Assembly (NCBI RefSeq): GCF_024273235.1 | Contig: NZ_JANBVH010000007.1 | Location: 1-64,000 of the forward strand | Direction: 5' to 3' | Source: Sphingomonas faeni | Lineage (GTDB): Bacteria; Pseudomonadota; Alphaproteobacteria; Sphingomonadales; Sphingomonadaceae | Length of the DNA stretch: 64,000 bases | Part shown: one piece after another, positions 1 to 7,912 of the stretch | Layout: the number at the start of each line of letters is the position of its first letter | Numbering within the stretch: position 1 is the stretch's first letter | Position numbers and translations under genes: made by a program | The notes under the pieces: model-generated | Database searches by the model: none | What the model was told of the DNA's origin: nothing | What the model saw: the letters and a program-made list of their open reading frames with translations, nothing else

Positions 1-66
1 GGGGATCTGGCGCGGTTGGTTCAGCCGCTTACGTGACTACTGTCAGCGTAACCCCCAACCGCTGCA

Positions 67-169
67 CCACCCCGGCGAAGGCCGGGGCCCAATTGGGGAT
101 GATGGGTAACGAAGCGCGCGGTTCATCATATCGGACGTTCCAATTGGGCCCCGGCCTTCGCCGGGGTGG
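67..169. repeat. Intergenic inverted repeat, 30-bp perfect arms
   Basis: Two perfectly complementary 30-nt arms (67-96 and 140-169) face each other across 43 nt. The arms carry a GC-rich block (CCCCGGCGAAGGCCGGGG) followed by CCAATTGG-like sequence. The rest of positions 1-312 shows no supportable gene. The pattern resembles the dispersed intergenic palindromes common in sphingomonads. Its role is unknown; it could fold into a long RNA hairpin upstream of the RcnB-like gene. Confidence 0.8.
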
Positions 170-312
170 ATATTTTCTGGCAAGTGACGACCTATCCCAA
201 CTAAACCTGTCTAATCACTGACGAACCCATTCAGCCTCCCCACACTACCCGACGTCTAGAGCCGACACATCATAGGAGCCGGCTCGTGCGCCGGCAGTCG
301 AGGACGACGGCG

Positions 313-1287
313 ATGACGGGCAAGTTACTCAAACTCTTGATGGCGGCATCCGCCTTGGTACCGGGCACGATGATGGCAACCGCCGCCAGCGCGCAACAGG
401 TCGATCAGGACCGCGGCGATCGGGGACCGCGTCAAGACCGCGGCCAGCGTCCCGATCGTGGCGATCGTGGCCCAAGCCGGGACGGCCAGGCCTTCCAGCA
501 GCAACGTCCCGACCGCCCCGCAGCGCCCGACCAAGGCCAGCGCCCGCAACGTGCAGATCTCGGCCCACAGCAGCAGGTCCGCGGCGACCGTCCGGATGGC
601 CAAGGCCGTCCCGACTGGAACGGGCAGAATCGCGGCGGCCAGCGCTGGAACGGTCAAGGCGGCAACGGCCAAGGCTGGAACGGCCAGCCCCGTCCCGACC
701 CGCAAGCCGCTCAGAACCGCGGCGACTGGAACCGCGACCAGGGTCGTCCCGGCTTCGATCGCGGCAACCAGCAGGCGGATCGCGGACAGTTCGATCGCAA
801 CGGACGCAATGACGGTCGGGGCGACTGGCGCAACGACGGCCGGGGCGACAACCGCGGCGACTGGCGCAACAATGGTCGCGACGGCTACCAGAACCGCCAA
901 CCCAACCGCGCATACGGCAATTTCCAGGGCTATGGCCGCGGTGGCTACAACCAGGGCCATTACAACCAGGGCGGCGCGTGGAACCGTGGCTGGCGTAACG
1001 ACAACCGCTACGCCTGGAGCAACTACCGCGCGTCGAACCGCGGCGCCTACCGCCTCCCGCGCTACTACGCGCCGAGCGGCTGGGGCTCCGGCCATCGTCG
1101 CTTCGGGGTCGGCTTCTCGCTGAACCGGATCCTCTACAACCAGAATTACTGGATCCAGGACCCGTACACCTATCGCCTGCCCGAGGCGTACGGCCCGTAT
1201 CGCTGGGTGCGCTATTACAACGACGCGTTGCTGGTCGACCTCGACAGCGGCCGCGTGGTCGACACGGTGTACGACATCTTCTGGTAA
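313..1287 (+). CDS. RcnB-family periplasmic protein with long Arg/Asp/Gly/Gln-rich region
   Basis: This encodes a secreted protein of about 324 residues. A signal peptide (MTGKLLKLLMAAS..., cleavage near ASA|QQ) is followed by about 180 residues of low-complexity sequence rich in R, D, G, Q and N (repeated DRG, GDWR and QDRG units). A compact Tyr/Trp-rich C-terminal domain of about 75 residues (QDPYTYRLP, GPYRWVRYYNDALLVD, VDTVYDIFW) matches the RcnB fold. E. coli RcnB is a small periplasmic protein tied to nickel/cobalt homeostasis, but RcnB-like proteins of sphingomonads are mostly uncharacterised, so a metal role is only a family-based guess. The ATG at 313 is preferred because it gives a canonical signal peptide. 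A GTG at 286 with AGGAG upstream is also possible and would add 9 residues. Confidence 0.8.
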   Translation: MTGKLLKLLMAASALVPGTMMATAASAQQVDQDRGDRGPRQDRGQRPDRGDRGPSRDGQAFQQQRPDRPAAPDQGQRPQRADLGPQQQVRGDRPDGQGRPDWNGQNRGGQRWNGQGGNGQGWNGQPRPDPQAAQNRGDWNRDQGRPGFDRGNQQADRGQFDRNGRNDGRGDWRNDGRGDNRGDWRNNGRDGYQNRQPNRAYGNFQGYGRGGYNQGHYNQGGAWNRGWRNDNRYAWSNYRASNRGAYRLPRYYAPSGWGSGHRRFGVGFSLNRILYNQNYWIQDPYTYRLPEAYGPYRWVRYYNDALLVDLDSGRVVDTVYDIFW

Positions 1288-1307
1288 GCGCGCGTCGATT
1301 GAAAAGC

Positions 1308-1432
1308 ATCCTCCCCCGCCAGGGGGAGGTGGCAGGCGTCAGCCTGACGGAGGGGGAGGACAAGGCAAACCGCTGTTGCGTATCCTCCCCCTCCGTCACC
1401 TTCGGCGATACCTCCCCCTTGCGGGGGAGGAT
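1308..1432. repeat. Inverted repeat of CCTCCCCC/GGGGGAGG type
   Basis: Imperfect inverted arms of about 50 nt (1308-1360 and 1383-1432) both contain CCTCCCCCGC...GGGGGAGG and a GACGGAGGGGGAGGA block. The element lies entirely between the RcnB-like gene and the oxygenase. The oxygenase reading frame stays open through it, which makes annotation of the oxygenase too far upstream likely. Confidence 0.75.
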
Positions 1433-1478
1433 ATGCGGGCCCCTTGCGTTTCGAGACGAGTTCGCCAAATCCTGCGGC

Positions 1479-2162
1479 GTGGGTATCTTTTCAAAAGCCA
1501 AGAAGGCCGATCCGGCCGCAGCACTCCGCCAGGCCTTCGGATCGCAGGTCGCCGCGCGGCTCGACGCCAATCCGGCGGTGCAGCGCATCGCGATGGACAC
1601 GGTGCAGTTCTATTATCAGGACAAGTTCCTCGATCCCGCAACATGCAAGCGGCTGATCGCGATGATCGATTCGAAGCGGCGGCCATCCACCCTGCTGTCC
1701 GATCGCCCGAACAGCAATTTCCGGACCAGCGAGAGCTGCGACATGGATCGCTGGTCGCCCGACGTGCAGCCTACCGACGAGGCGATCGCGACGTTGCTCG
1801 GGATCGACCTGCTCCACGGCGAGACGATGCAGGGCCAGCGCTACGCCCCCGGCCAGCAATTCCGCGCGCACCACGATTATTTCCATGAATCCGAAAGCTA
1901 TTGGGCCAGGATGCAGGAGCAGGGTGGCCAGCGCACGTGGACCGCGATGGTGTTCCTCAACGACGTCCCCGAAGGCGGCGCGACTTGGTTCCCGCAGGCG
2001 GGTATCAAGATCGCCCCGAAACGCGGCATGCTGCTGGCGTGGAACAACATGAACCCGGACGGGACGCCGAACGGGCTGACCTTGCACGAGGGCATGCCGG
2101 TGATGGAGGGCGTGAAGTATATCGTGACGAAGTGGTTCCGCGAGCGGCCCTGGATCAAGTGA
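1479..2162 (+). CDS. 2-oxoglutarate/Fe(II) oxygenase, prolyl-4-hydroxylase-like
   Basis: This is a cytosolic oxygenase of about 227 residues with the double-stranded beta-helix of the prolyl-4-hydroxylase alpha-subunit family. The iron ligands are visible as His131-x-Asp133 (RAHHDYF) and His203 (TLHEGMP), and the 2-oxoglutarate-binding basic residue as Lys218 (YIVTKWFRERPW). Such enzymes hydroxylate prolyl or other residues; the target here is unknown. The frame is open from 1299, but the first 60 codons would be encoded by the 1308-1432 inverted repeat and look nothing like the family. The GTG at 1479 (protein starting MGIFSKAKKADP) is therefore chosen, although no good ribosome-binding site precedes it. 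Confidence 0.82.
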   Translation: MGIFSKAKKADPAAALRQAFGSQVAARLDANPAVQRIAMDTVQFYYQDKFLDPATCKRLIAMIDSKRRPSTLLSDRPNSNFRTSESCDMDRWSPDVQPTDEAIATLLGIDLLHGETMQGQRYAPGQQFRAHHDYFHESESYWARMQEQGGQRTWTAMVFLNDVPEGGATWFPQAGIKIAPKRGMLLAWNNMNPDGTPNGLTLHEGMPVMEGVKYIVTKWFRERPWIK

Positions 2163-2236
2163 GGAGGGCGAGTAGACCGCCAGGTCGCCCCCTCCCCCGT
2201 CGCGGAGCCCCCCCCCGGCGCGGATTCCTCATCCCC

Positions 2237-2384
2237 CGTTCGTCCTGAGTAGCCGTCGAGTAGCTCCAACGGAGCGTATCGAGACGGCGTATCGAAGGAC
2301 AGGTTGGCGCGCGTAACCCATGCTTCGATACGCACCCTCGATACGCTCCTGACGGAGCTACTCGGTCGCTACTCAGCACGAACG
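2237..2384. repeat. Inverted repeat with ~62-nt arms
   Basis: The left arm 2237-2297 and right arm 2323-2384 are complementary with only scattered mismatches (core GAGTAGCTCC / GGAGCGTATCGAG, ends CGTTCGT / ACGAACG). The sequence is typical of the paired CTGAGTAGC...GTATCGAAG repeats seen between genes in sphingomonads. With the element at 2425-2472 it fills most of the 404-base gap between the oxygenase and recJ, where no gene is supported. Confidence 0.8.
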
Positions 2385-2424
2385 GCGGGAGAGTTTACAT
2401 TCCGCCAGTCCGCGCCAAACTGTT

Positions 2425-2472
2425 TCCCCGCGAAGGCGGGGCCCCAGACTGGGCTCCCGCCTTCGCGGGAGA
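2425..2472. repeat. Short GC-rich palindromic repeat
   Basis: CCCCGCGAAGGCGGG on the left is mirrored by CCCGCCTTCGCGGG on the right around a short GCCCCAGACTGGGC centre. The block is related in sequence to the repeat at 67-169 (CGAAGGC core) and lies about 95 bases before recJ. It may act as a transcription boundary, but there is no T-run. Confidence 0.7.
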
Positions 2473-2566
2473 ACAAGACGCGTGCGGAACAACCGATTGC
2501 GAGGGCGCCTTAACAACGCGCTCCCTCCCCGCTCGACAATCCCCCCACAGCCACTACGTCCAAGAC

Positions 2567-4318
2567 ATGACAGTTCTCGGCGTAACCTCTTCCATCCTCG
2601 GCCAGCCCTGGCGTTGGCGAGCCTTAGCCGCCGACGGCCGGGACGGCTTCACCGGCGACGACCTCGTCACCCAGCTCCTGCTCGCCCGAGGCTGCCCCCG
2701 CGACGCACTCGACGCGCACCGCACCCCCTCGATCCGCGCGTTCATGCCCGACCCGTCGATCTTCCGCGACATGGACCGCGCCGCCGAGCGCCTCGCCGAC
2801 GCCGTCCAGGCAGGCGAACAGATCGCGATCTTCGGCGACTACGACGTCGACGGCGCCACCTCCGCCGCGCTCATGGTCCTAGTCCTGCGCGACCTCGGCA
2901 TCGAAGCGCGCCCCTACATCCCCGACCGCCTGCTCGAAGGCTATGGTCCTTCGGGCGAAGCGCTCGTCCGCCTCGCCGACGAAGGCGCCACACTGATCGT
3001 CACGGTAGACTGCGGCGCGCAGGCGTTCGAAGCGCTCGACGCCGCCCGCGACGCGAAGGTCGACGTGATCGTCATCGACCATCACAAATGCTCGACCGCG
3101 CTTCCCCACGCACTGGCCCTCGTTAACCCCAACCGCCTCGACGAGACCGAAGGCGCCGCACACGGCCACCTCGCCGCGGTCGGCATGTGCTTCCTCGCCG
3201 CCGCCGCGCTCGTCCGAACCTTACGCACCCGCGGCTTCTTCAAGGACCGTACGGAACCCAAGCTGATCGACCTGCTCGACATCGTCGCGCTCGGCACCGT
3301 CGCCGACGTCGCGCAACTCCGCGGCCTCAACCGTGCGTTCGTGTCACAAGGCCTCAAGGTCATGGGCGCGCGCAAGAACATCGGCGTCGCAGCCCTGATC
3401 GAGGCGTCGCGCCTGACCCGCAACCCGACCTGCACCGACTTGGGCTTCGCGCTCGGCCCCCGCATCAACGCCGGCGGCCGCGTCGGTCGCGCAGACTTAG
3501 GTGTCCGCCTGCTCACCACGCAGGACGCCGACGAAGCGCGCGCGATCGCCACCGAACTCGACCGGCTCAACGAAGAACGCCGCGCGATCGAGACTGCCGT
3601 GCAGGAGGCCGCGGACCTGCTCTGCAGCCGGGACCGCGCCGTCGCGGTGGTCGCGGGACACGGCTGGCACCCCGGCGTGATCGGTATCGTCGCCGGCCGC
3701 CTGAAAGAGAAGCTCGGCCGCCCCGCGATCGTCATCGCGATCGACGAGCACGGCATCGGCAAGGGCTCCGGCCGCTCGATCCCCGGCGTGGACCTCGGGG
3801 CGGCAGTGATGGCCGCACGCGAGCACGGCCTGCTCGTGGCGGGCGGGGGCCACGCGATGGCCGCCGGCCTGACGATCAGCGAGGCCGCAATCCCCGCCTT
3901 CACCGAGTTCCTCGAAGAGCGTCTCGCCGCCGCCGTGGAACGCTCGAACGGCGACCGCGCGCTTTTGCTCGACGCAGTCCTGGCGGCGGGCGGCGTAAAC
4001 CCCGGCCTCGTCGAGTCGATGGAGGCCGGCGGCCCTTACGGCATGGGCTGGCCGGCCCCCCGCGTCGTGATGGGTCCGGTCCGCGTCATCAAGGCGGACA
4101 TCGTCGGCAACGGCCACGTCCGCACGATCGTGGCGGGCGACGACGGCCGCAGCATCAAGGCGATGGCCTTCCGCGCTGCCGAAAGCCCCCTCGGCCAAGC
4201 CCTGCTCGGCGCGCCCCCCCACCGCAAGCTATGGCTGGCCGGCCGCGCCAAGATCGACGACTGGTCCTCGCGCCCCTCGGCCGAGCTTCATGTCGAGGAC
4301 GCTGCATGGGCGGACTAA
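2567..4318 (+). CDS. recJ: Single-stranded-DNA-specific exonuclease RecJ
   Basis: This encodes 583 residues, the normal RecJ length. RecJ degrades single-stranded DNA 5' to 3' in recombinational and mismatch repair. The DHH-superfamily catalytic motifs are present: DYDVDG at residues 91-96, VDCG at about 147-150 and DHH at 171-173. A GPRINAGGR segment follows, then the DHHA1 region with GSGRSIPG and AGGGHAMAAGL, and a C-terminal OB-like region (GPVRVIKADIVGNGHVRTIV). The ATG at 2567 fits the family N-terminus. The gene stands alone between inverted repeats and tRNA-Glu. Confidence 0.96.
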   Translation: MTVLGVTSSILGQPWRWRALAADGRDGFTGDDLVTQLLLARGCPRDALDAHRTPSIRAFMPDPSIFRDMDRAAERLADAVQAGEQIAIFGDYDVDGATSAALMVLVLRDLGIEARPYIPDRLLEGYGPSGEALVRLADEGATLIVTVDCGAQAFEALDAARDAKVDVIVIDHHKCSTALPHALALVNPNRLDETEGAAHGHLAAVGMCFLAAAALVRTLRTRGFFKDRTEPKLIDLLDIVALGTVADVAQLRGLNRAFVSQGLKVMGARKNIGVAALIEASRLTRNPTCTDLGFALGPRINAGGRVGRADLGVRLLTTQDADEARAIATELDRLNEERRAIETAVQEAADLLCSRDRAVAVVAGHGWHPGVIGIVAGRLKEKLGRPAIVIAIDEHGIGKGSGRSIPGVDLGAAVMAAREHGLLVAGGGHAMAAGLTISEAAIPAFTEFLEERLAAAVERSNGDRALLLDAVLAAGGVNPGLVESMEAGGPYGMGWPAPRVVMGPVRVIKADIVGNGHVRTIVAGDDGRSIKAMAFRAAESPLGQALLGAPPHRKLWLAGRAKIDDWSSRPSAELHVEDAAWAD

Positions 4319-4379
4319 ATTCTTCCACCGAAACGCTTGACGCCCCGCCCCCTTCTCCTTAGTCGGCCTCCATCACGCA

Positions 4380-4454
4380 GGCCCCTTCGTCTAGCGGTTA
4401 GGACGCGGCCCTTTCACGGCTGAAGCACGGGTTCGATTCCCGTAGGGGTCACCA
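4380..4454 (+). tRNA. tRNA-Glu (anticodon TTC)
   Basis: This is a complete cloverleaf with encoded CCA. The acceptor stem GGCCCCT pairs with AGGGGTC (one G-U), the anticodon loop CTTTCAC carries TTC at 4413-4415, and the T-arm ACGGG-TTCGATT-CCCGT is perfect. Two decayed genes follow immediately, so the tRNA may mark one edge of a once-mobile segment. No second copy of its 3' end was noticed in the window. Confidence 0.96.
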
Positions 4455-4518
4455 TTGCTGGTTTTTGATAGCTTACGCCGTTGAATAGACCAAAAGCCTC
4501 ACGGTTTTATTTCACGGT

Positions 4519-5149
4519 TTGACCATCGGCGCGCACAAGCCTTGGTCCTCGTTGGTTTCGCTGTTGATCTCAACAGTCGTGCTATTTTTCAAATCGAGCG
4601 CTTTCATGCTCAACATGGTGCTGGTCGCCGCTGTCCTCTCCTGTTTCGCGGTTCCGTTCTTTGGCCATCTCGCCGACCGGCTTGGCATTCGCCGCGTCTA
4701 TATGGCGGATGCGTTTGCGATGATGGTGATGGCTTTGCCCTATTTCTGGATGCTCGACACCAGGCGGACAATCCTGATTATCCTTGCGATCGTCGCCCTG
4801 ATGACCGCGCATGATGCGATGTACGGTCCGCAGGCCGCCTACATCACCGAGACTTTTCCCGCCCATATCCCGCTACGCTGGCGCCTCGCTCGGCTATCAG
4901 GGAGCGTCGATCATCGCCGGTGGGCCCGCGCCACTGATCTCGCTTTGGCTCTACGACACGTTCAAGACCGGCTATGCGATCGGCGTCTATCTGGCGGTAT
5001 TGTCGCCGATAAGCCTGGTCGCCGCGTTCTTCTTGGGCCGACCGACCAGAGACATGACGAGCGCTGTTGCCGCCGCGCCAGCGCAGCCGCACCACATCCG
5101 AATCGACGACGGCGCAAGATGCACCGCCCGTCCGAATAATATACCATGA
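4519..5149 (+). pseudogene. MHS-type MFS transporter, C-terminal half with frameshift
   Basis: The first frame encodes transmembrane segments and the MFS loop GHLADRLGIRR, ending with the conserved stretch AAYITETFPA. From about 4872 the family sequence continues one base out of phase (RYAGASLGYQGASIIAGG, then LWLYDTF and a last membrane helix). A single extra C in the CCC run at 4869-4871 explains the break. The N-terminal half of the usual 12-helix metabolite:H+ symporter is missing, as the gene begins 65 bases after tRNA-Glu. It is therefore both truncated and frameshifted and not expected to make a transporter. Confidence 0.75.
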
Positions 5150-5276
5150 CGAGACCAAGGTTTCCGACGGACGCCCGCATCGCCGGCTTGATTCAAACAA
5201 CGACTGCGGGAGCGCAGGTCGGGATGGACAGGCTGCGAACAGGTAAGATAGGCGTGCGACCGTGACTGGAAACGCA

Positions 5277-5720
5277 ATGGTAACGGCCGTCGATCATACG
5301 GGTTTCTCCGTGTCATCGCTGGCGGAGGCGATACGGTTTTGGACCGAAGCGCTCGGTTTCACACTCGAACGGCAGTCGAAGATGCGCGGTGAGTTCATTC
5401 ACCAAGTCACCGGCGTCGATGCTCCGGACGTGGAGACCGCCATCATGAAGGCACCGGACGGCTCCATGATCGAACTCCTGCAATATGGGCGGCGCGCACA
5501 CAACGGCCGTGTTCCGGACAGTGCAGCCGCCATTGGCGCAGCCCATCTTGCCCTGACGGTCGCAGATATCGGATCGGCGGTCGAACGGATCGAAGCTGCC
5601 GGATGGGAAGCAAGGGGAAGCTAGCAGCCCATTCCCGGGGGGCCCCGAAAGGGAACGCGCGTCGTTTATGTCTCCGGGCCCGACAATATCGTGATCGAGC
5701 TGATGCAGCCCCCCACCTGA
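5277..5720 (+). pseudogene. VOC (glyoxalase-fold) protein gene interrupted by an in-frame TAG
   Basis: The frame opens at ATG 5277 (or GTG 5262) with a typical VOC start (MVTAVDHTGFSVSSL) and the beta-alpha-beta module ETAIMKAPDGSMIELLQYG. It stops at TAG 5622-5624, about 115 codons in. Read past the TAG in the same frame, the sequence continues as a normal family C-terminus (GPRKGTRVVYVSGPDNIVIELMQPP) to TGA 5718-5720. One base change thus separates this from an intact protein of about 147 residues. VOC proteins bind a metal and act on small electrophiles or diols. The truncated product lacks the last metal-site strand and is probably inactive. Confidence 0.72.
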
Positions 5721-5835
5721 CATTTTGGAACGCCGGTTTCGGCCGAACCGATCGGGATCGCGCTCCCCCATTGCGGCGAGCATCTTCCAAACTACGTTGC
5801 ATCTAACTCACAATTTTTCCGGGGGTTCGGAGACC

Positions 5836-5899
5836 CAGTAGCGGACGTCCAAACGCTCTTCCTGGCTTCTCAACTACAGACGCTCTTTCATGCGCGATC
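5836..5899 (+). repeat. Dispersed ~60-bp repeat, copy A
   Basis: One of six diverged copies with the pattern (G)T(A)GCGGAC(A/G)TTC...CTTCCCAACT(A/T)C(A/G)GCCG(C/T)TC(A/G)TTCATCT. This copy reads CAGTAGCGGACGTCC, then GGCTTCTCAACTACAGACG and CTCTTTCATG. It lies in the 257-base gap between the VOC relic and the GH5-like gene. Confidence 0.6.
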
Positions 5900-5977
5900 T
5901 GAAACCGCTGCCCTCAGCTATTCACTTGCGAAACAACTGAGGCCTACAGTCGCGCACTGGCCCGATAGGCAGAAATA

Positions 5978-7135
5978 TCAGCCGCCCTTTCGAGGTGGCT
6001 GGCGATTGCTTGTGGGCGCATCGACCAACCGCTTGATCAGGTCGACCTCCGACTGACGATATGGCGTTCCATCGGCCTTCAGCATGTCGTGGAACCAGAT
6101 CGTTGGCTGGGTGAGCGTATAAGGATGATACCAACTGTTCCACGGCAGCCGCGTCTGAGTCTTTCCGTCGACGAAGCCCCAGTTCATCATCGCGACGTTG
6201 TAGCGCTTGCCGATCGGCAGGCTGCCATCGAACGTCGAGCCGTTACCTCGTGCCATAAACTCGGTGCACAGGATCGGCCGGTCATAGGGAAGTAGCTGTT
6301 TGATCTTGGCCTCGAACGTTTCAGGCCAATCGTAATTGTGAAAGCTGACGATATCGGACTGATCGAGCTGGATGGCTTCGATCGGCTTGCGCTTACCGCC
6401 CGGTGCCCAGTCGCCGTCATGGCTCCAAACGGGGCTCGTCAGAGGCTGAGTCGGGTTCATCGCCTGCGCCCACCGAAAGACATCACCGAGTATCGCCTGG
6501 ACCTGGGCGACCTTGCCGGGAGTCGCCGCGTAGGCAGGTGCCAGATTATCGGGTTCATTCCATACGTCCCAGGCAAGCACGCGATCGTCCTTGGCGAAGG
6601 TCCCGACAATATCTTGTACATACGCCTTAAGCTGCGGCCGCGCAGCGCTGTCCGCCAAGATCGCGGCTCCCGGAGATTGTACCCAGCCCGAATTGTGGAC
6701 GCCCGGGATCGGCGGATGCTGAGGACCCAGCTTCGGATCGGGATCCCAGCAACTGTCGAAGAAGACCAGCATGGGGCGGATCCCGTGGGTCTTCGCGATG
6801 GCGAGGAACGCATTGATCCGCGTCTTGAAGCCTTTGGGATCCTGCTGCCAGAGCTTGTCGTGAAGGAACACGCGCATCGTGTTCATGCCCATCGCCTGCG
6901 CCCAGCCGAACTCGCGGTCGATCGCCACGGGATCCCAGGTCGCGGCTTGCCACATTTCCAGCTGGTTGATCGCGTTGGCCGGAACATAGTTCGCGCCCAC
7001 CAACCAGGGCTGCTTCGCATACCAGGCGTTGGCCTGTGCGCTCGTCCACCGTTCGCGGGCATTGGCTTTGCTCGCCCCCATAGCGGTGCAAGCCAGGGCG
7101 ATCAGGGCAGGCCCCATCCGACGTTTCATGTGCAT
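5978..7135 (-). CDS. Secreted GH5-like (cellulase-superfamily) glycoside hydrolase
   Basis: This encodes 385 residues with an N-terminal signal peptide (MKRRMGPALIALACTAMGASKANA). The TIM-barrel sequence carries the two expected catalytic glutamates: Glu194 in VWNEPDN (acid/base) and Glu292 in CTEFMARG (nucleophile), with FHNYDWPE before the second. Proteins of this type are often named 1,4-beta-xylanase or cellulase-like, but the true substrate is unknown. ATG codons at 7135 and 7129 are both possible starts. It lies head to tail with the TetR-ligase-esterase operon (60-base gap), so it may be a late gene of that operon or independent. Confidence 0.8.
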   Translation of the reverse strand: MHMKRRMGPALIALACTAMGASKANARERWTSAQANAWYAKQPWLVGANYVPANAINQLEMWQAATWDPVAIDREFGWAQAMGMNTMRVFLHDKLWQQDPKGFKTRINAFLAIAKTHGIRPMLVFFDSCWDPDPKLGPQHPPIPGVHNSGWVQSPGAAILADSAARPQLKAYVQDIVGTFAKDDRVLAWDVWNEPDNLAPAYAATPGKVAQVQAILGDVFRWAQAMNPTQPLTSPVWSHDGDWAPGGKRKPIEAIQLDQSDIVSFHNYDWPETFEAKIKQLLPYDRPILCTEFMARGNGSTFDGSLPIGKRYNVAMMNWGFVDGKTQTRLPWNSWYHPYTLTQPTIWFHDMLKADGTPYRQSEVDLIKRLVDAPTSNRQPPRKGG

Positions 7136-7195
7136 CTCTCCTGTCGCCGCGACCGCCGCTGCGGTTCTTTCGGCCTGTTGATCAGTGTTTCCTGC

Positions 7196-7912
7196 TCAGC
7201 CTTCCGAATCCTTCGCGCCCGACGTCGCTGCAAATTCACGGAAACCCGCTGCCATGAACCGCGCCATCCGCGCCTTCACCGCTTCGAAATCGTCGGAGTG
7301 GCACAGACCGTTCGACAGCTTGTCGATGCGCCCGGTCCGCGCGAGCGTGAGCAGCAGGCTGCCGGTAACGAAGTGATAGCCCCAGAAAATATCTTCTTCC
7401 GCCATGTCGGGCATCGCCCGCCTGAGCAGGTCGATCAGCCGCATCACGACCGGATCGAAATGCTTGTCCATCAGCTCGGCCCCATAGTCGGTGTTGCTGA
7501 GCTGGCCGCCGAGCGCACCCCAGTTGCGCCACCCTTCCCCGCCGGAAATGTACAGATCGAGATCGGTATCGAGGAACGCGTGCAGCGCGCCCTCGACCGT
7601 CGGGCGACCCTCGCACGCACGTTCATAGGCATCGAGCGCCTCGATCCGCCGCGCGCGCGTGACGGTGGCGCGCCGTTCGAAGACCTCGACGAACAACGCC
7701 TGTTTGTCGGCGAAATAATAGTGCATCAACGACGTGTGGACGCCTACGCGTTGTGCAACGTCCTTGAGCGTCACGCCGTAGATGCCGTGTTTCGAAAACA
7801 GATATTCCGCGGCGTCGAGGATCTGCTCGATGCTGTCCTCGCGGCGCTCCTTCCTGGAGCGTTTGGGCTGCGGGCGTTCGGCGGGTTTGTCGGTGGCCAT
7901 GAGGATGGTCAT
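7196..7912 (-). CDS. TetR-family transcriptional regulator
   Basis: This encodes 238 residues. The N-terminal helix-turn-helix (about residues 25-70: EQILDAAEYLFSKHG, TLKDVAQRVGVHTSLMHYYF, DKQALF) is classic TetR, followed by an all-helical ligand-binding domain. The start codon ATG at 7912 overlaps the acyl-CoA ligase stop in the sequence ATGA, so translation is coupled to the ligase and the regulator is the third gene of the operon. Being at the operon's end, it probably represses its own operon through the palindrome at 11096-11117 and responds to a substrate, CoA-thioester or free acid. That link is inference. Confidence 0.88.
   Translation of the reverse strand: MTILMATDKPAERPQPKRSRKERREDSIEQILDAAEYLFSKHGIYGVTLKDVAQRVGVHTSLMHYYFADKQALFVEVFERRATVTRARRIEALDAYERACEGRPTVEGALHAFLDTDLDLYISGGEGWRNWGALGGQLSNTDYGAELMDKHFDPVVMRLIDLLRRAMPDMAEEDIFWGYHFVTGSLLLTLARTGRIDKLSNGLCHSDDFEAVKARMARFMAAGFREFAATSGAKDSEG

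Noticed and set aside
1299..1478. Upstream extension of the prolyl-hydroxylase-like protein to 1299
   Set aside because: The added 60 residues would be encoded by an intergenic inverted repeat and do not resemble the family.
329..1600. Long minus-strand open frames opposite the RcnB-like gene
   Set aside because: Antisense shadows of a GC-rich, repetitive coding region; translations are Arg/Ser/Gly-rich with no domain features, and they cross two inverted repeats.
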